Assembly: GCF_947172395.1 (NCBI RefSeq)
Contig: NC_069108.1
Span: 7,699,068 to 7,763,067 of the forward strand
Direction: 5' to 3'
Length of the DNA stretch: 64,000 nucleotides
DNA from: Bicyclus anynana
Lineage: Eukaryota; Arthropoda; Insecta; Lepidoptera; Nymphalidae
Part shown: positions 1 through 11,900 of the stretch, piece by piece
How positions within the stretch are numbered: the first letter of the stretch is position 1
How the letters are laid out: each line of letters starts with the position of its first letter
Translations under genes and position numbers: made by a program
Notes under the pieces: generated by a model
What the model saw: only the letters and a program-made list of their open reading frames with translations
The model's database searches: none
Told to the model about the DNA's origin: nothing

Positions 1-2
1 TC

Positions 3-644
3 ATACAAAATCAACAGATTGAAGAGGTCACAGTTATAAGGGATCTCGGTATTATGATTGATACCAAACTTACATTTAAAGACCATATCGACCAAATACT
101 CGCTAGAGCATGGAAATTGTTGGGGTTCATTAAACGTAATACCAAAGATTTCAGAACAACTGACTCAATTTTACACTTATATTACGCTTTGATTCGAAGT
201 ATTCTGGAGTATGCAGTCTCGGCATGGAACCCGCACTATAAAACACATACGGAAAGAATTGAGCGTATACAGCGTTCCTTCACCAGGTATCTCGCTTTCA
301 AGGATCCCACTTCTCAATACAGAGCAGATTACAAAACAAGATTACACCACTATAAAATGCAATCCCTTGATAAACGTAGGCGTGTAGCGGATCTTGTTAC
401 CTTATACAAAATAGTCAATAGCTCAATAGATTCTCCGGACCTGTTGTATGAGGTAAACCTTAATACACAGCGACGAAATCCAAGACGACCCCTACCGATA
501 ACTTTTATACCTCACTTCTCACATAGTAACCTAGGCAGGAATTCTCCAATAAATCGGTTTATTAACGGTTACAACAGTCTGACCCGCCATGATATTGTTA
601 TCTTTCAGGACACCTTGTTTAGTTTTAAAAGGAAATTGACATAA
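3..644 (+). pseudogene. LINE reverse transcriptase, C-terminal fragment (cut by window edge)
   Basis: The frame is open from the window edge to a stop at 644. It encodes the region that follows the catalytic palm in non-LTR reverse transcriptases: the 'DLGIMIDTKLTFKDHI' segment just after the palm, then the thumb-like 'LEYAVSAWNPHY' and 'RIERIQRSFTRYL' segments. About 214 codons are present with no frameshift. An AT-rich tail follows. The catalytic FADD motif and the endonuclease would lie to the left of the window, so I cannot tell whether the element is complete. The clade is not certain; CR1/Jockey-group elements have this kind of C-terminus. Confidence 0.8.
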
Positions 645-1251
645 TTTCTGTAAATATTATTATTATTGTTATTTTTATTAATTATAGATAAACAATAATA
701 CAATTGTTTATTTTTATATATTTTTTTTTTTTAACTTGAAGTGACATTTATTTTAAATTTTAACTTTAGCTTATGTATTAATTAATGACATCCCTTTCTT
801 AAACTCAATTATTTGATTTTGACACTTTAATTAGTATTGTAAACTTTCTTGATTTTGACATTTTAATTAATATTGTAAACCTTCTTGATTTTGACATTTT
901 AATTATTTTTTTATTATTGTAAATTTTTTGGTAAATTATTTTAGATTGTAGGTTAATCTTTTATTTTAAGTTTTTAACCGGACTCTGCAGTGTTGTGAAT
1001 GTGTAAAAAGTTATTATTATCTCGTCTTATTTCTCTAATTTTTATGTCTCTTAAAATTCAAGTATAAATAAGGCCATTTAATTTATTTATTTTTTTTTTT
1101 TATTTATTTATTATATATCCTTAGTATGCTTACAGCTAAGCCAAAACGCATACAAAGTACAGACTTACAATATACCAATATAACAGATAAACAAATTACA
1201 ATACACTATACAATACAAACACATAAATTGCATATTTCTATAAAATTAAAA
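645..1251. other. AT-rich LINE tails, no gene
   Basis: This holds the 3' untranslated tails of two LINE fragments that face each other. At about 816-905 a roughly 36-bp AT-rich unit beginning GATTTTGACA occurs three times in tandem. Nothing else coding is seen. Confidence 0.55.
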
Positions 1252-2307
1252 TTAAAATTCACAGCTGTTTACAATATCAATAAATACATGAAGTTTTATA
1301 TCAAAAATATCTAGATCTTGGCGCTGAGCAATCAACGAATTGAGCATCGACAGTACCCGATTAGTTGGAGCATTTCGAGCATATTGCGTACGGAACGACT
1401 TGGTAGCGAAAAAAGGTCGCTTACGACACGACCGAAGCAACTTGCCTGGTTCTCGAACCGACAAGGCACATCGCGACAGTGCGTCCGAGTTATCCACTTT
1501 ATTGTGTATTAGCAGGAAGTAATGGATGAGAATAGCTCTCTTTCGCCTTAACTCCAGAGTGTCTAGCCCCACCATACCAGACACAAACAAGGAAGGGTAC
1601 AAATATGGGTAATAACCGTAAATTTTTTTATACAAACCACGCGCGAATTTTTTTTGGACTTTCTCAACGGTAAGTGTATGAGTAGCACATAACGGACTCC
1701 AGACAGGTGAGTTGTACTCCATCTTACTGCGGACATATGCATTGTACAATGTATAAAGTATTAACGGATTAGTGAAACGCTTACTCTGCCGCAATACAAA
1801 TCCTAAAAGCTTATGCGCCTCTTTGCATATTGTGTTAATATGATCGTTAAAAGTTAGCTTGGCGTCGACCGTCAGACCTAAATCTCTGATTTGCGATACC
1901 CTCTCCAGAGTATCACCAGATATCTTATAGTTAAAGACAACACTGTTATTTTTATACGTCAACGTTATGACTTTACATTTTGATACATTAAATTCCAGAC
2001 AATTCATATGTGACCATCGAACTACGTTATTAATATCCTCCTGTAGCAAAATGCAGTCTTCGTATTTTTTGATACCCAGTAACAATTTTAAATCGTCAGC
2101 AAACATCAAACATTTGGCACTTTTTAGAACATAAGGCAAATCATTAATCATAATTAAAAATAACGTAGGACCTAACGTGCTACCTTGACTGACTCCGGAT
2201 CGCGTTGAGTAGTATTCTGACCTGTAACCTGCTATTTGTACATATTGACGTCTGTTAATTGGTTTAATATCTTTTAAGAATGTGTTTTGAAGATAAAAAT
2301 ATTTTAT
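1252..2307 (-). pseudogene. LINE reverse transcriptase fragment, 5'-truncated
   Basis: An open minus-strand frame runs from about 2,307 to a stop at 1,252. It begins inside the reverse transcriptase palm: 'SGVSQGSTLGP' (RT motif before the catalytic loop) is followed by 'LMFADDLKLLL' (the FADD catalytic motif), then the thumb region 'KMEYNSPVWSP'. The first methionine at 2,151 is internal and is not a real start. Endonuclease and the front of the RT are missing, as expected for a LINE copy truncated at the 5' end during target-primed reverse transcription. It belongs to a different family from the plus-strand fragment at the window start, although both end in the same AT-rich stretch. Confidence 0.85.
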
Positions 2308-2989
2308 TTAATCCTCTTGCTCAAACAAACAAGCAAACAAGTAGGTACACAAACAAACAAAAGACCAAACAAGAACACGAAAACAAACAAATGTGCAAAC
2401 AAACACACAAACAGACAAGAACGAACGAACTTACTATAATATAGCACGCCATTGTTATTTGTAAAATTTTAAAGCTTTAAGATTATTTTACACTTTCTTT
2501 ATCTGCGCTGATTACCACAATTTTATTTCAATTTAATTGCCGGAACCTATGCCTACCTATTTAGTTGATTAATATTTTACATAAATAATAAATCCTTGAA
2601 TTGAAATAAAAGTAGGGAAAATCAAAACAATTACATTGGCAACACTTACAAAATGAAGTCATCGGTTTCTATGACAACTAAACTCACGTAAAAATTATTC
2701 ATTATTTTAACATAAGAATATTTATTTGTGCTACTTATACGTGAAATGTGATCCTATTCAGTTTCTTTTTTTTACCAACGGCATTTTACACGAAGGAATA
2801 GCACAAGACGGCTTAATTTAATTAAATTTGTCACCTGTATAGCACGTCAAACAACACGACAAACACAGAGTGATGAGTAATCGTAAAATGTGTAGTTTAA
2901 ATGGCTTCACTTCTTTGCGCTATCACTCCTTCTGGTGGTTTTCTGTATTCTGAGATCACAAGATCACTATAATAGTCTATATTATAGAC
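2308..2989. other. Intergenic; CAAA-rich simple tract then no recognised feature
   Basis: Positions about 2,321-2,430 are a degenerate CAAA/CAAACAAA-rich tract. The remainder is AT-rich with no open frame or motif that I recognise. Confidence 0.5.
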
Positions 2990-3760
2990 ATTATATTAAT
3001 TTACTCTTTGGTATAGACTATGATTAATTAGAAGAAACCAAAGAGTAATAATCACTAGCAGTAGCACTATGTGTTACGTAAACAGTGTTGTCAGTTGGAT
3101 CATATGAGAAGTTACCCGAAATATTAAAAAAAGTAACCTTTTTGTGTCAAAAGTAACCTTTTGACTACTACTACTCTTGCTTTTTGCGTTCCACAGCATG
3201 GCTAAACCACCATTTCAGCCTCTGGGGGCTAAAGTAATTTTGTTGTTTTTTTTTATATCTGTCTGTTACGAATACTAGCCAAGTACTAAATTACTACAAA
3301 CCGAAGGAGATTTTACTCGTAAATAGAATCATCTTAAGTAAGGCCCTGATTGTTTGCCTTTTACTTATGGGATAAGAAAAATAACTACAAAATACGTCAA
3401 CACAGACATATCTGTTTAATGTTTATGCCTTAGACCAGTTATTAATGGTCTAAGCTTAAAGTAGATAGATGGACTATATCCAGATACTATGATCGATGGA
3501 TTATACGGGGACTGTAAATGGATTATACGGGGACTGTTAATGGATTATACGGGGACTGTAAATGGATTATACGGGGACTGTAAATGCATGTGTTGCAAGG
3601 CCGTGTGAATCTCATGTACGAAGGGAGGCCTGCCCCTGTATGGAGACCAAAATGGAGACTCACATAGGCTGACAATAATGACACATCAATATTTCTTTTA
3701 TTTTATTAATAAACTTACACAGGTATGTTTTCCGAGCATTTTCAAAGACTACAAGTTGGA
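2990..3760 (-). repeat. Inverted copy of a block found upstream of THAP-ZAD copies 2 and 3
   Basis: Read on the minus strand this stretch matches, in the same order, short blocks at 44,970-45,193, about 46,990-47,040 and about 47,065-47,140 (and their equivalents at 53,960-54,014 and about 58,590-58,710). Shared landmarks are the 'TGTCATTATT.TCAGCCTATGTG' block, the CCCCGTATAATCCAT minisatellite, 'ACAGATATGTCTGTGTTGAC' and 'GTGCTACTGCTAGTGATTAT'. The left end (2,999-3,049) is a hairpin with TTACTCTTTGG/CCAAAGAGTAA arms. It is either an old transposable element or a rearranged remnant of the gene-family flank; no THAP exon is found beside it. Confidence 0.6.
3496..3585. repeat. 22-bp minisatellite, four copies
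   Basis: The unit ATGGATTATACGGGGACTGTAA (given here as 'ATGGATTATACGGG' plus 'GACTGTAA') is repeated four times with one T/A difference. The same minisatellite in the opposite orientation occurs at 45,089-45,193. Confidence 0.9.
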
Positions 3761-3862
3761 ATACAATTATTTTTCATTAAACTACAAGTTGGTATACTGC
3801 AACTTAAGAACTGTGCGTGATTCATCAACATTAGTAGTTTTTGAGATATGCATATGCCAACA

Positions 3863-4342
3863 TGCCTGAAGACGAAAGTCTTCGAACAGCGCGTGTTACC
3901 AGTGATGACCTACGGATCCGAGACTTGGTCGCTAACTATTGGCCTTATTAGAAGGCTTAGTCACTCCGCGGGCGATGGAGCGAGCTATGCTTGGAGTTTC
4001 TCTGCGTGATCGAATCAGGAATGAGGAGATCCGCAGAAGAACCAAAGTCACCGACATAGCTCAGCGAGTCGCTAAGTGGCAATCGGCGGCACAAAGTTCG
4101 AAGAGCCTATGGACGTTGGGGTTAGGTGGCAAGAATGGCGACCCCGCACCGGAAAGCGCAGTGTTGATCGACCCCCCACTCCACTAGGTGGACCGAAGAC
4201 ATCAAGCGGGTTGCAGGGAGCCGCTGGATGCTGGCAGCTCGAGACCGTTGTGTTTGAAGTCCATGCAAGAGGTTTGTGTCCAGCAGTGGACGTCCATCAG
4301 CTGATAATAATGATGATGATGACCAGAAAAACATATTGAAGA
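3863..4342 (+). pseudogene. RTE-clade LINE, C-terminal fragment
   Basis: Plus-strand frames encode 'VLPVMTYGSETWSLT', then, after a frameshift, 'AMERAMLGVSLRDRIRNEEI' and 'RRRTKVTDIAQRVAKW', then 'WRPRTGKRSV' in a further frame. This is the conserved end of RTE-group reverse transcriptases (GSETW; RAMERxMLG; RTGKRSVGRPPTRW). The sequence ends in a TGATAATAATGATGATGATG tail, as RTE elements do. At least two frameshifts make it non-functional, and everything upstream of the C-terminal region is missing. Confidence 0.85.
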
Positions 4343-5234
4343 CTTGGAACTAACATTTTTTTTTCTCTTCTGGGTTTATCTGCGATCAGTATCATGACTA
4401 TAAGCAGATGTGTTCTGTGATAACTTCGCCAATCGAGTGTATTCCCCAGTGAGAATATCCCCTCATTGTTTTTATAGGTTAATAGGTTTAAATAATGTGC
4501 TTTCTTTTAAGCCTGCCCTGATATGTTCTGTGAATCAATTTTGAAGCCAGAACATTTGGATGACACCTTAGTCGTGTTTTGCATTTCTTCATTGACAGTT
4601 TTCACTTTTAGTTGCTCGTGAATCTCGTCATTCTTTATGAACCACGGAACACAGATCCTTCTCAGAATTAAGTTTTGGGTCCTTTGAAGGATGGATATGT
4701 TAGAGTTGCTGGAAATTTCCCATAGCTCGATGCCATACATCCAGACCGGCTTCAATAGTACCTTATATAGCAAGAGTTTGTTATCAATGGATAGTTTGCT
4801 ATTCCGACCTGCTATCCAGTGTATGTTCTATCTTATGTTAACCTCTTGTCTCTTTGTTTTGATATGGTGGTGCCAGGTCAAACGCCTATCAAGGTGCAAT
4901 CCCAGGTATTTGACACTCTCTTTATGTGGAAGCTCAATTCCATCTAGGAATACAGGAGGGCAGTTTTCTTTGCGCAGCGTAAAAGTAACTTGCACATACT
5001 TTGAAGTGCTGACATTGATTTTATTTGATTGAAGCCATTTGGATATTGCTTCTAAACCTTTTTGAAGTGACCTTGAAGCAACTGCAGGGTCTTTGTCGGT
5101 AGCTAGAACCGCAGTGTCGTCGGCAAATGTAGCAGTTGTAACCCCTTTTACCTCTGGAAGATCTGCGGTGAATAATGTATACAACACAGGCCCCAAAACT
5201 GAACCCTGCGGAACGCCAGCCTTGGAACTAACAT
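4343..5234 (-). mobile_element. 5'-truncated Jockey-like LINE with 14-bp target duplication
   Basis: A minus-strand insertion at 4,357-5,220 is flanked by the identical 14-mer CTTGGAACTAACAT (4,343-4,356 and 5,221-5,234). A T-run at the left end is the poly(A) tail. The coding part starts at 'AGVPQGSVLGPVLY' and carries the catalytic 'TFADDTAVLATD', then 'KYLGLHLDRRLTWHHHI', and after a frameshift 'KPVWMYGIELWE' and 'LILRRICVPWF'. Its motifs resemble the intact Jockey-type ORF2 at 26.1-29.0 kb but it is a different family. It landed just beyond the tail of the RTE fragment on its left, so it is the younger of the two. Confidence 0.88.
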
Positions 5235-5394
5235 GACAAGGAATGAAACGCAATGTATATTAAAATTGTTTATTATTTAATAAACTTATCATAACAATAT
5301 ATCGATAAAAAATCTTATTTACATAATATATAATTTTTATATTTATTTTTAATATATATAATTTAAAAGAGTATTTAAAAAAAATATATCATAA
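5235..5394. other. AT-rich spacer
   Basis: A short AT-rich stretch between the LINE target duplication and the next Helitron. No feature is seen. Confidence 0.5.
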
Positions 5395-5788
5395 TCTATA
5401 CTTATAATAAATCTGTAGAGTGGTCAATTCTGTACATAAAATATATTTCCAAAATAACTATCAGAGGGTGATTAGTGATCGATACTGATGCCAAAAATGC
5501 AATCAGTAAAATTTTTGTCTGTCTGTCTGTATGTTCGTTATGGAAACAAAAACTACTCGACGGATTTTAACGAAACTTGGTACAATTATTCTTCATACTC
5601 CTGGGCAGGTTATGTATACTTTTCATCACGCTACAATTAATAGGATCAGAGCAGTGAAGGGAAATGTATGGAAAAACGGGAGAAGTTACTCCAAGTTTTT
5701 TAAGCTTCCATCGCCGTCGCGTGGTAGGGTAGGGGTAGGGGTAGGGTAGGGTAGGAGTAGGTAGGACGAAGTCGCGGGCGTCCGCTAG
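5395..5788 (+). mobile_element. Short non-autonomous Helitron
   Basis: The element starts TCTATACTTATAATAAATCT after an A, and ends 'GACGAAGTCGCGGGCGTCCG' followed by CTAG before a T. These are the 5'-TC, hairpin-CTRR-3' and A|T insertion-site features of Helitrons. The interior includes a GGGTA-rich minisatellite (5,727-5,757). It has no Rep/helicase gene, so it would need a protein supplied from elsewhere. Small open frames inside it are not genes. Confidence 0.8.
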
Positions 5789-6055
5789 TGAAGTAATAAT
5801 TTTAAACTCATAAGATAAAATATATCTACCCTGTCACGTGTCTGTCCGTCTGAACGAACAAAAGAATGACATATATAATGGGGATGATGACTAGGTTTGA
5901 ATATATTGATTTTTATGATACATTCGGGTAAATAAGGTCAATGTTAACTGATTTATACATAAAAAGCAAAGATTGTCTGGATATTTGAAAAATAAATGAG
6001 ATTATAAAATTTCAAAATCTATTAAAAATCTTTTATCGTAATTAGATGAAAATTC
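5789..6055. other. AT-rich intergenic
   Basis: No open frame or motif that I can name. Confidence 0.5.
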
Positions 6056-6377
6056 ATACAGTTTTAGTTTCCTTACATTAAATGTGACATTTTTTAATAA
6101 ATGAACTATAAACATAAACGCACAAATAACATAGATATTAGTGATTTTGTTTAAACGCACATACAAATCTAACGATCATTATGTACCTACGACGTCAATA
6201 ATTCCTACTATTTTGTATGGTGCGTTTTTCAGGGATCCGCGGCAGCGCCGCAAATCTGACCCTTTAACTCCCTGTAGCTCCGAAAGTAATGATCGCAGAT
6301 ACCCTGTTACTTTTACAAAATTGCTTTACTATTAGCATACTCTTAATCTATATACAATTTAAAAAACTGTCATCATC
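6056..6377. repeat. Dispersed repeat, second copy at 9,313-9,635
   Basis: This stretch is almost the same as 9,313-9,635, including the distinctive GGGATCCGCGGCAGCGCCGC and 'TGTAGCTCCGAAAGTAATGA' segments. The second copy is followed by a Helitron-type CTAG end, so both are probably parts of a larger non-autonomous Helitron family. Confidence 0.75.
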
Positions 6378-6520
6378 CCATTGATATGTTAATTAAGTGA
6401 ACTATCGATAATAATTGTCATTGCCTTATATTTTTAACTAACTCCAAAATAGGAGGACTAGTAGTCTAGTAGCGTATGATTTCATTTTATTTTTTATGTT
6501 TCTTACTCTCTTATAACCAA

Positions 6521-6721
6521 CTAGCTGACACTGCGCGGTTTCACCCGCATGGTTCTCGTTCCTGTAGGTGTACGGGGATAATATATAGCCTATAGCCTTT
6601 CTCGATAAATGGGCTATCTAACACTGAAAATTTTCAAATCGGACCAGTAATTCCTGAGATTAGCGCGTTCAATCAAACAAACAAACAAACAAACTCTTCA
6701 GCTTTATAATATTAGTATAGA
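6521..6721 (-). mobile_element. Short Helitron-like element, minus strand
   Basis: On the minus strand the element starts A|TCTATACTAATATTATAAAG and ends ...CAGCTAG|T. The 'GCGCGGTTTCACCCGC' segment next to its 3' end is a common lepidopteran repeat. A CAAA run at 6,676-6,693 lies inside. It has no coding capacity. Confidence 0.7.
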
Positions 6722-6783
6722 TAAGTCATTATTTTACCAATTTTGAAAAATCTCTCTTGTTTAAAAATACATATACTATATTA

Positions 6784-7260
6784 GATTTATTTTTTGGTTA
6801 TTTGAAACAAATATTTGGTAAGTAACAATAAACATTCCGATTAAAAAAAAATGTTTCATCAATATAAAGTTACATTATCAGCGAATAACATAGTGCGCGG
6901 ATTAAAAATATATACATATTTGATTAATTTTTTGGTTGTTTGAAACAAACATTTGGTAGGTAACAATAAATGGCCCGATTAAAAAAACCTTTCATCAATA
7001 CAAAGTTACATTATCAGCGAATAACATAGTGCGCGGATTAAAAATATATACATATTTGATTTATTTTTTTGGTTGTTTGAAACAAATATTTTGTAGGTAT
7101 ATATAACATAGTGCGCGGGTTAAAAATATATACATATTTGATTTATTTTTTTGGTTGTTTGAAACAAATATTTCGTAGGTAACAATAAATGGCCCGATTA
7201 AAAAAAAATCTTTCATTAGTATAAAGTTACATTATCAGCGAATAACATAGTGCGCGGCTG
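6784..7260. repeat. Tandem repeat, unit about 137 bp
   Basis: Units begin near 6,784, 6,922, 7,058 and 7,140, each starting GATTTATTTTTTGGTT or a close variant and ending near ATAACATAGTGCGCGG. The third unit has lost about 56 bp. The unit carries no open frame. Confidence 0.85.
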
Positions 7261-7553
7261 AAACCGCAGGAGGGCCTGGTAGCTTCTAATACAATTACAT
7301 ATAAATGTACTTAAACAATACACATCACTATCTAGCCCCAAAGTAAGCATACAGAGTAGCTTGTGTTATGGATACTAAGATAGTTGATATTATAATATTC
7401 ATATACATTTATATACTACATATAAATACTTATATAATGTATAAATACACACAGACACTGGAAAACACCCATGTTCATCACACAAATATTTTCCAGTTGT
7501 GGGAATCGAACCCACGGCCGTGGATGCAGAAAGCAGGGTCGTCAAAGTCAATA
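7261..7553 (-). repeat. Dispersed repeat ending in a tRNA-like segment, abutting a stop codon
   Basis: An AT/ACAC-rich stretch leads into 'TGGGAATCGAACCCACGGCC', which on the minus strand reads as a tRNA-like box B (GGTTCGATTCCC). This is a repeat type I associate with Lepidoptera. It lies directly downstream of the stop codon of the minus-strand zinc-finger gene and so supplies its 3' untranslated region. Confidence 0.6.
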
Positions 7554-8995
7554 TCATACTAACTCTTTATTACCTTCCATGAGTGTCATATGCCGCATGA
7601 TGTGAATTTTAACACAACTTCTATGCACCGTCTTGTATCCACAATGATCGCATATGTACATCTGACCGCTGTGCGCACGCATATGCGCTTGCAAGTTAGA
7701 ACGGCGCGTGCATTTGTAGTCGCACACTGCGCACGCAAACGTCTCTCCAGTGTGAGATCTCATATGTCTTCGCAAATCGCTAATTTTAGTGCAGCAATAG
7801 TGACAAACGTTACATACATACGGCTTTTCCCCAGTGTGACTTCTCATGTGGGTGAGCAAATTGTACTTCCTACTGCTCCTAAAATCGCAGTATTTACACG
7901 CGTATGGTTTTTCCCCAGTGTGGGTTCTCATGTGTTTCACTAAATCGTGATTGGACAGACACCTGTACGGGCACAGATTACACGCGAACGGTCTAACACG
8001 TCTGTGAATAGCCATGTGCCTGTACAGACTGACTTTCTGTGTAAATTTTTGCTCGCATAGCTTACATTCATAAGGTTTGTAACCAGAATGAGTTAACATA
8101 TGGTTGTATAAGTGATGGCTCTGTTTAAACTGTAATTTGCATAAATGGCACTCTTTAACGTGACCTTTTACGTGATTCTCTAAACTATCCTTGCGCGATG
8201 TCTTATAATTGCAAATGTGACACGCAAAAAGTGCAGACAAGTGTGTTTTTAAGTGTCTCGAAAGATTGCCTTTCAATGTAAATTTGGCGTCGCAAATATT
8301 ACAAACAAAAGGTAATTTATGTAATTTCATGTGTAAATTCAAAGTGTGTCTCAATTTACATTTATAGTCACATATTTTACATTTAAAATACCTTTTTTCA
8401 GTGTGGGTTCTCATATGTGTGACAAGTTTGCTTTTAAAATCAAATTTAGTTTCGCATGTATCACAAATATAGTGTGTTTCAGTTTTTACAGCATCTTTGT
8501 GTTTTTTCATATGTATATTGAGAGTGTGTCTCAATTTACATTTGTAATTGCAAATTTGACATGTAAAACTGTTTTCGCCGTGCGTTCTTGCATGCACTGT
8601 CAAACTTATTTTCAATTTACATTTAAAGTCACATAATTCACAAGAGTGAGGTTTATAATCACTTTCAATTTCTCGTTTCACAAATAATTTTTTTTCGTCT
8701 GTTTCTCCAAAGTCAGTGAAATTCTCTTGTGTCTCAAATTGAAGTTTACTTTGCATTTTGCTTTCAAAATTGTGTGGTTTTTCATTTTTTATTTCAATAT
8801 TATGATTATTATTAAATCCGTACATTATTTCTGAATTCATGTAATCATTACATTCTGTGAAATTTTCCATTGTCTCGAATTTCAGTTTCTGTTGTAGATT
8901 TCTCTGTTTATTAATTGGTTTTTCATTATTTGTTAAACTATCATCAATATTTGCTTCTTCACTTAACAATTCCAGATTTTTCTCAGATTTAATAC
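7554..8995 (-). CDS. Final exon: acidic spacer and 13 C2H2 fingers
   Basis: The acceptor ...TTATAG|GT is at 8,996. The first two bases complete a glycine codon begun by the previous exon, which fixes the phase. Thirteen fingers are intact, from 'CELCDFKCKLKISLTVHARTH' (21 residues, shown here as CELCDF...HARTH) to 'CDHCGYKTV...HIMRH'. The seventh has a short KECHLCKLQF start. Fingers 2 and 4 are very alike (KCKLRHTLN), suggesting a local two-finger duplication. TGEKPY/TGEKPF linkers occur only in the last five or six fingers, so these probably make the main DNA contact. Confidence 0.9.
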
Positions 8996-11900
8996 CTATA
9001 AATAAGGAAAAAGTGAGTGAAAATTTTAGCTAATTTAAATTATAATTATCGTTGTATATTTATAAAAAAAACTAGCCCCGCTAGCAACGTCCTGCGGTTT
9101 CGCCCGCGTATTGCTCGTTTCTCATCAATAACAACCCATAGTCGGCTCACTGTTAAGCACGAGTCTCCTCTTAAAATGAGAGAGGTTAGGCCAATAGTCC
9201 ACTACGCTGGCCCAATGCGGATTGGCAGACTTCACACACGCAGAGAATTAAGATAATTCAGGTTTCCTCGCGATGTTTTTCCTTCACTATTCTATACCCC
9301 TTTTTTATTTATACAGTTTTAGCTTCCTTACATTAAATGTGACATTTTTTAATATGTGAACTATAAACGTAAACGCACAAACAACAAATATATTAGTAAT
9401 TTTGTTTGAACGCCCATACAAATCTAACGATCATTATGACCTACGACGTCATCAAATCGTTCCATTTTGTATGCGGCGCTTTTCAGGGATCCGCGGCAGC
9501 GCCGCAAATCTGACCCTTTAAATCCCTGTAGCTCCGAAAGTAATGATCGCAGATACCTTATTACTTTTACAAAATTGCTTTACTATTAGCATACTCCTAA
9601 TTTATTTACAATTTAAAAAACTGTCATCATCTCTATAGCACCCGTGCGAAACCGGGGCAGGTCGCTAGTCACTAAATAAAAAACCAAAGTTACTTACCCA
9701 TTGTTTTAGTAAAACCCACAGAATGTTTCTCCGTTTCATTCCACAATTGTTCTTGAAAATTCATTTCGCTTTCAAAATTAGGCGCCGTTTCCAAAATTAA
9801 TGTACTGTCAGATAAATATCCATCTTCATCACAGAGGTCTATGATTTCAGGTTTGACAGTTAATCTATCTTGTTTATGATTTGATTCAGTTATAGAAGCG
9901 ACATCTATAATTGCTGACTCTACATCTTCGTGAATTAATGTATCTTCTTTTAAAGAGTCTGTATCTAGTTTTGTCTCCTCATTGGATTTATCTATATAAA
10001 GGTCACAATGATTGGGCTCTAATACCTTTTTCACAATGTCAGACTTTAGTTTGAATGTGTGTCTGCCAATCGATTTTATATGTTGTAAGGTTACCTGTTA
10101 ATTATAATACTAAATATTAGGTTGCATATTATCATCATAATTATCAATCCATATTCGGCTTACTGTTGAGAACTAGTCCCCTCTCAGAATTAAAGGGGTT
10201 AGGCTAATAATCCACCACATTGGCATATTGCGAATTGGCAGATTTCACACATGCAGAGAAATAAGAAAATTCTAAGGTAACCTGCATTCCTGAGAATTTT
10301 CTTAATTTTGTGAAAAAACAACTTGAGGAAACCTCCTCTATTAACTCCAAACTTCCCCTCTAGTAACTCCAAAAATTCCCTCTAGTATCTCCAAAAATCC
10401 TCTCTAGTAACTCCAAAAATCCACTCTAGTAACTCCAAAAATACACTCTAGTAACTCCAAAAATCCCCGCTAGCAACTCCATAAATCCCCTCTATACTCC
10501 AAAAATCCCTCTATTAACTCTAAAAATCCACTCAAGTATCTCCAAAAATTCACTCGAGTAAGTCCAAAAATCCCCTATAGTAACATCAAAAATCCCCTCT
10601 AGTAACTTTAAAAAGGAGATTTTTAAAGTTACTAGAGGGGATTTTTGATGTGACTCCCCTAATAGTAATAGGCATTTAAAGAGCCATGCTACTCACCACT
10701 TTGTAGTCTCTAAGTAAATCTTGTATAACAGTGCGGGCCCGTAGACTCTTCAGTCTAAATCTTTCATAGACCAGCAATCGGTGGATACATTCAGGGCATA
10801 GACATGTGTTTGAACACTCTTCCTCGCACAGCTGAAACAAAAATATTCATAGCTAGCAGACAACCCATAGTTTCACCCTTTCCCATGGGAATACAGGGAT
10901 AAAAAAAACTTGAAAGGTGTCAAGGGACACCCGGTTGGAACCAAGTTTGCTATAGCTATAATCGCTATTGCAATCGCTATAGCTATCATCGCTATTGCAA
11001 ACGCTATAGCTAACATCGCTATCGTTATCGTTATCGCTATAGCATACCATCCCATCCCATCAAATCTTCGAATATTCATCAAAAGGAACTTCGTTCCAAG
11101 GGTCGGGAAGCCTTTTGGGGTCGGGGGGGCCTTTTGAGGACCCTGGAGCTCACCAAAGCAAGCAAAAACATTAACCTCCTTTTTACGCAGTAAGGTAAAA
11201 AGTGTCTTTACAACTTTTTGGTCTTAGTTTTATTCGCCTAGCCCCCTTTCGCAACGCGCGTTATAGGAACTTCGTTCCAATATTAAAAAAAAAAAAAAAA
11301 ATTCAGTCACAACGAAGAGTTATTTGAGCATAATAAGAGAGATGAAATATCTTAGCATTCCACATAGAGTCAATGCATGAGTGTCGCGTTTATAGTGTGG
11401 CAGAGGAAAAATCTCCAAACAGATTCACATACTCGTGACCGATGGTGTAGGGCTAAGGGCATCCTTGACAGTTAACTAACACTCACCTCTGCTCGTGTTG
11501 TTCTCCCTTCCAAGCCAAATTTGGTAAAATCCAACTCAAGAGACACTTATGTTACATGCAAATTCATGGGCTAACACAAATGAATGCAAACACACAAAAG
11601 AGGCTTTACGAAGCCTCAACCCACGTCTAACAACAAAACTACTTAAACTTAAGCGTAGCAAACTTAAAACAGTAATGGAACTAATGACAGGGCACTGTTC
11701 ACTAAATAAACATCTTTCGGTTCTAGGTATAACCGACAGTCCTCTGTGCAAAGCATGCATGGAGGAAGAGAAAACCCTGATACATGATATGCTCAGATGC
11801 AGAGGTGTAGAGGTGACCTGGGCGGCCTGCTAAGCTTCTGGAGCGAGCTCGGCTGGCTGGAGTGACTCCAGCGGGGACCAGCACCAAATGGACCAAGCAC

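Noticed and set aside
7590..8636. Plus-strand open frames over the minus-strand finger exon
   Set aside because: Antisense shadows of C2H2 fingers.
10853..11137. Ser/Asp-rich and Ala/Ile-rich frames on both strands
   Set aside because: Products of the GCTATA/ATCGCT short tandem repeat.
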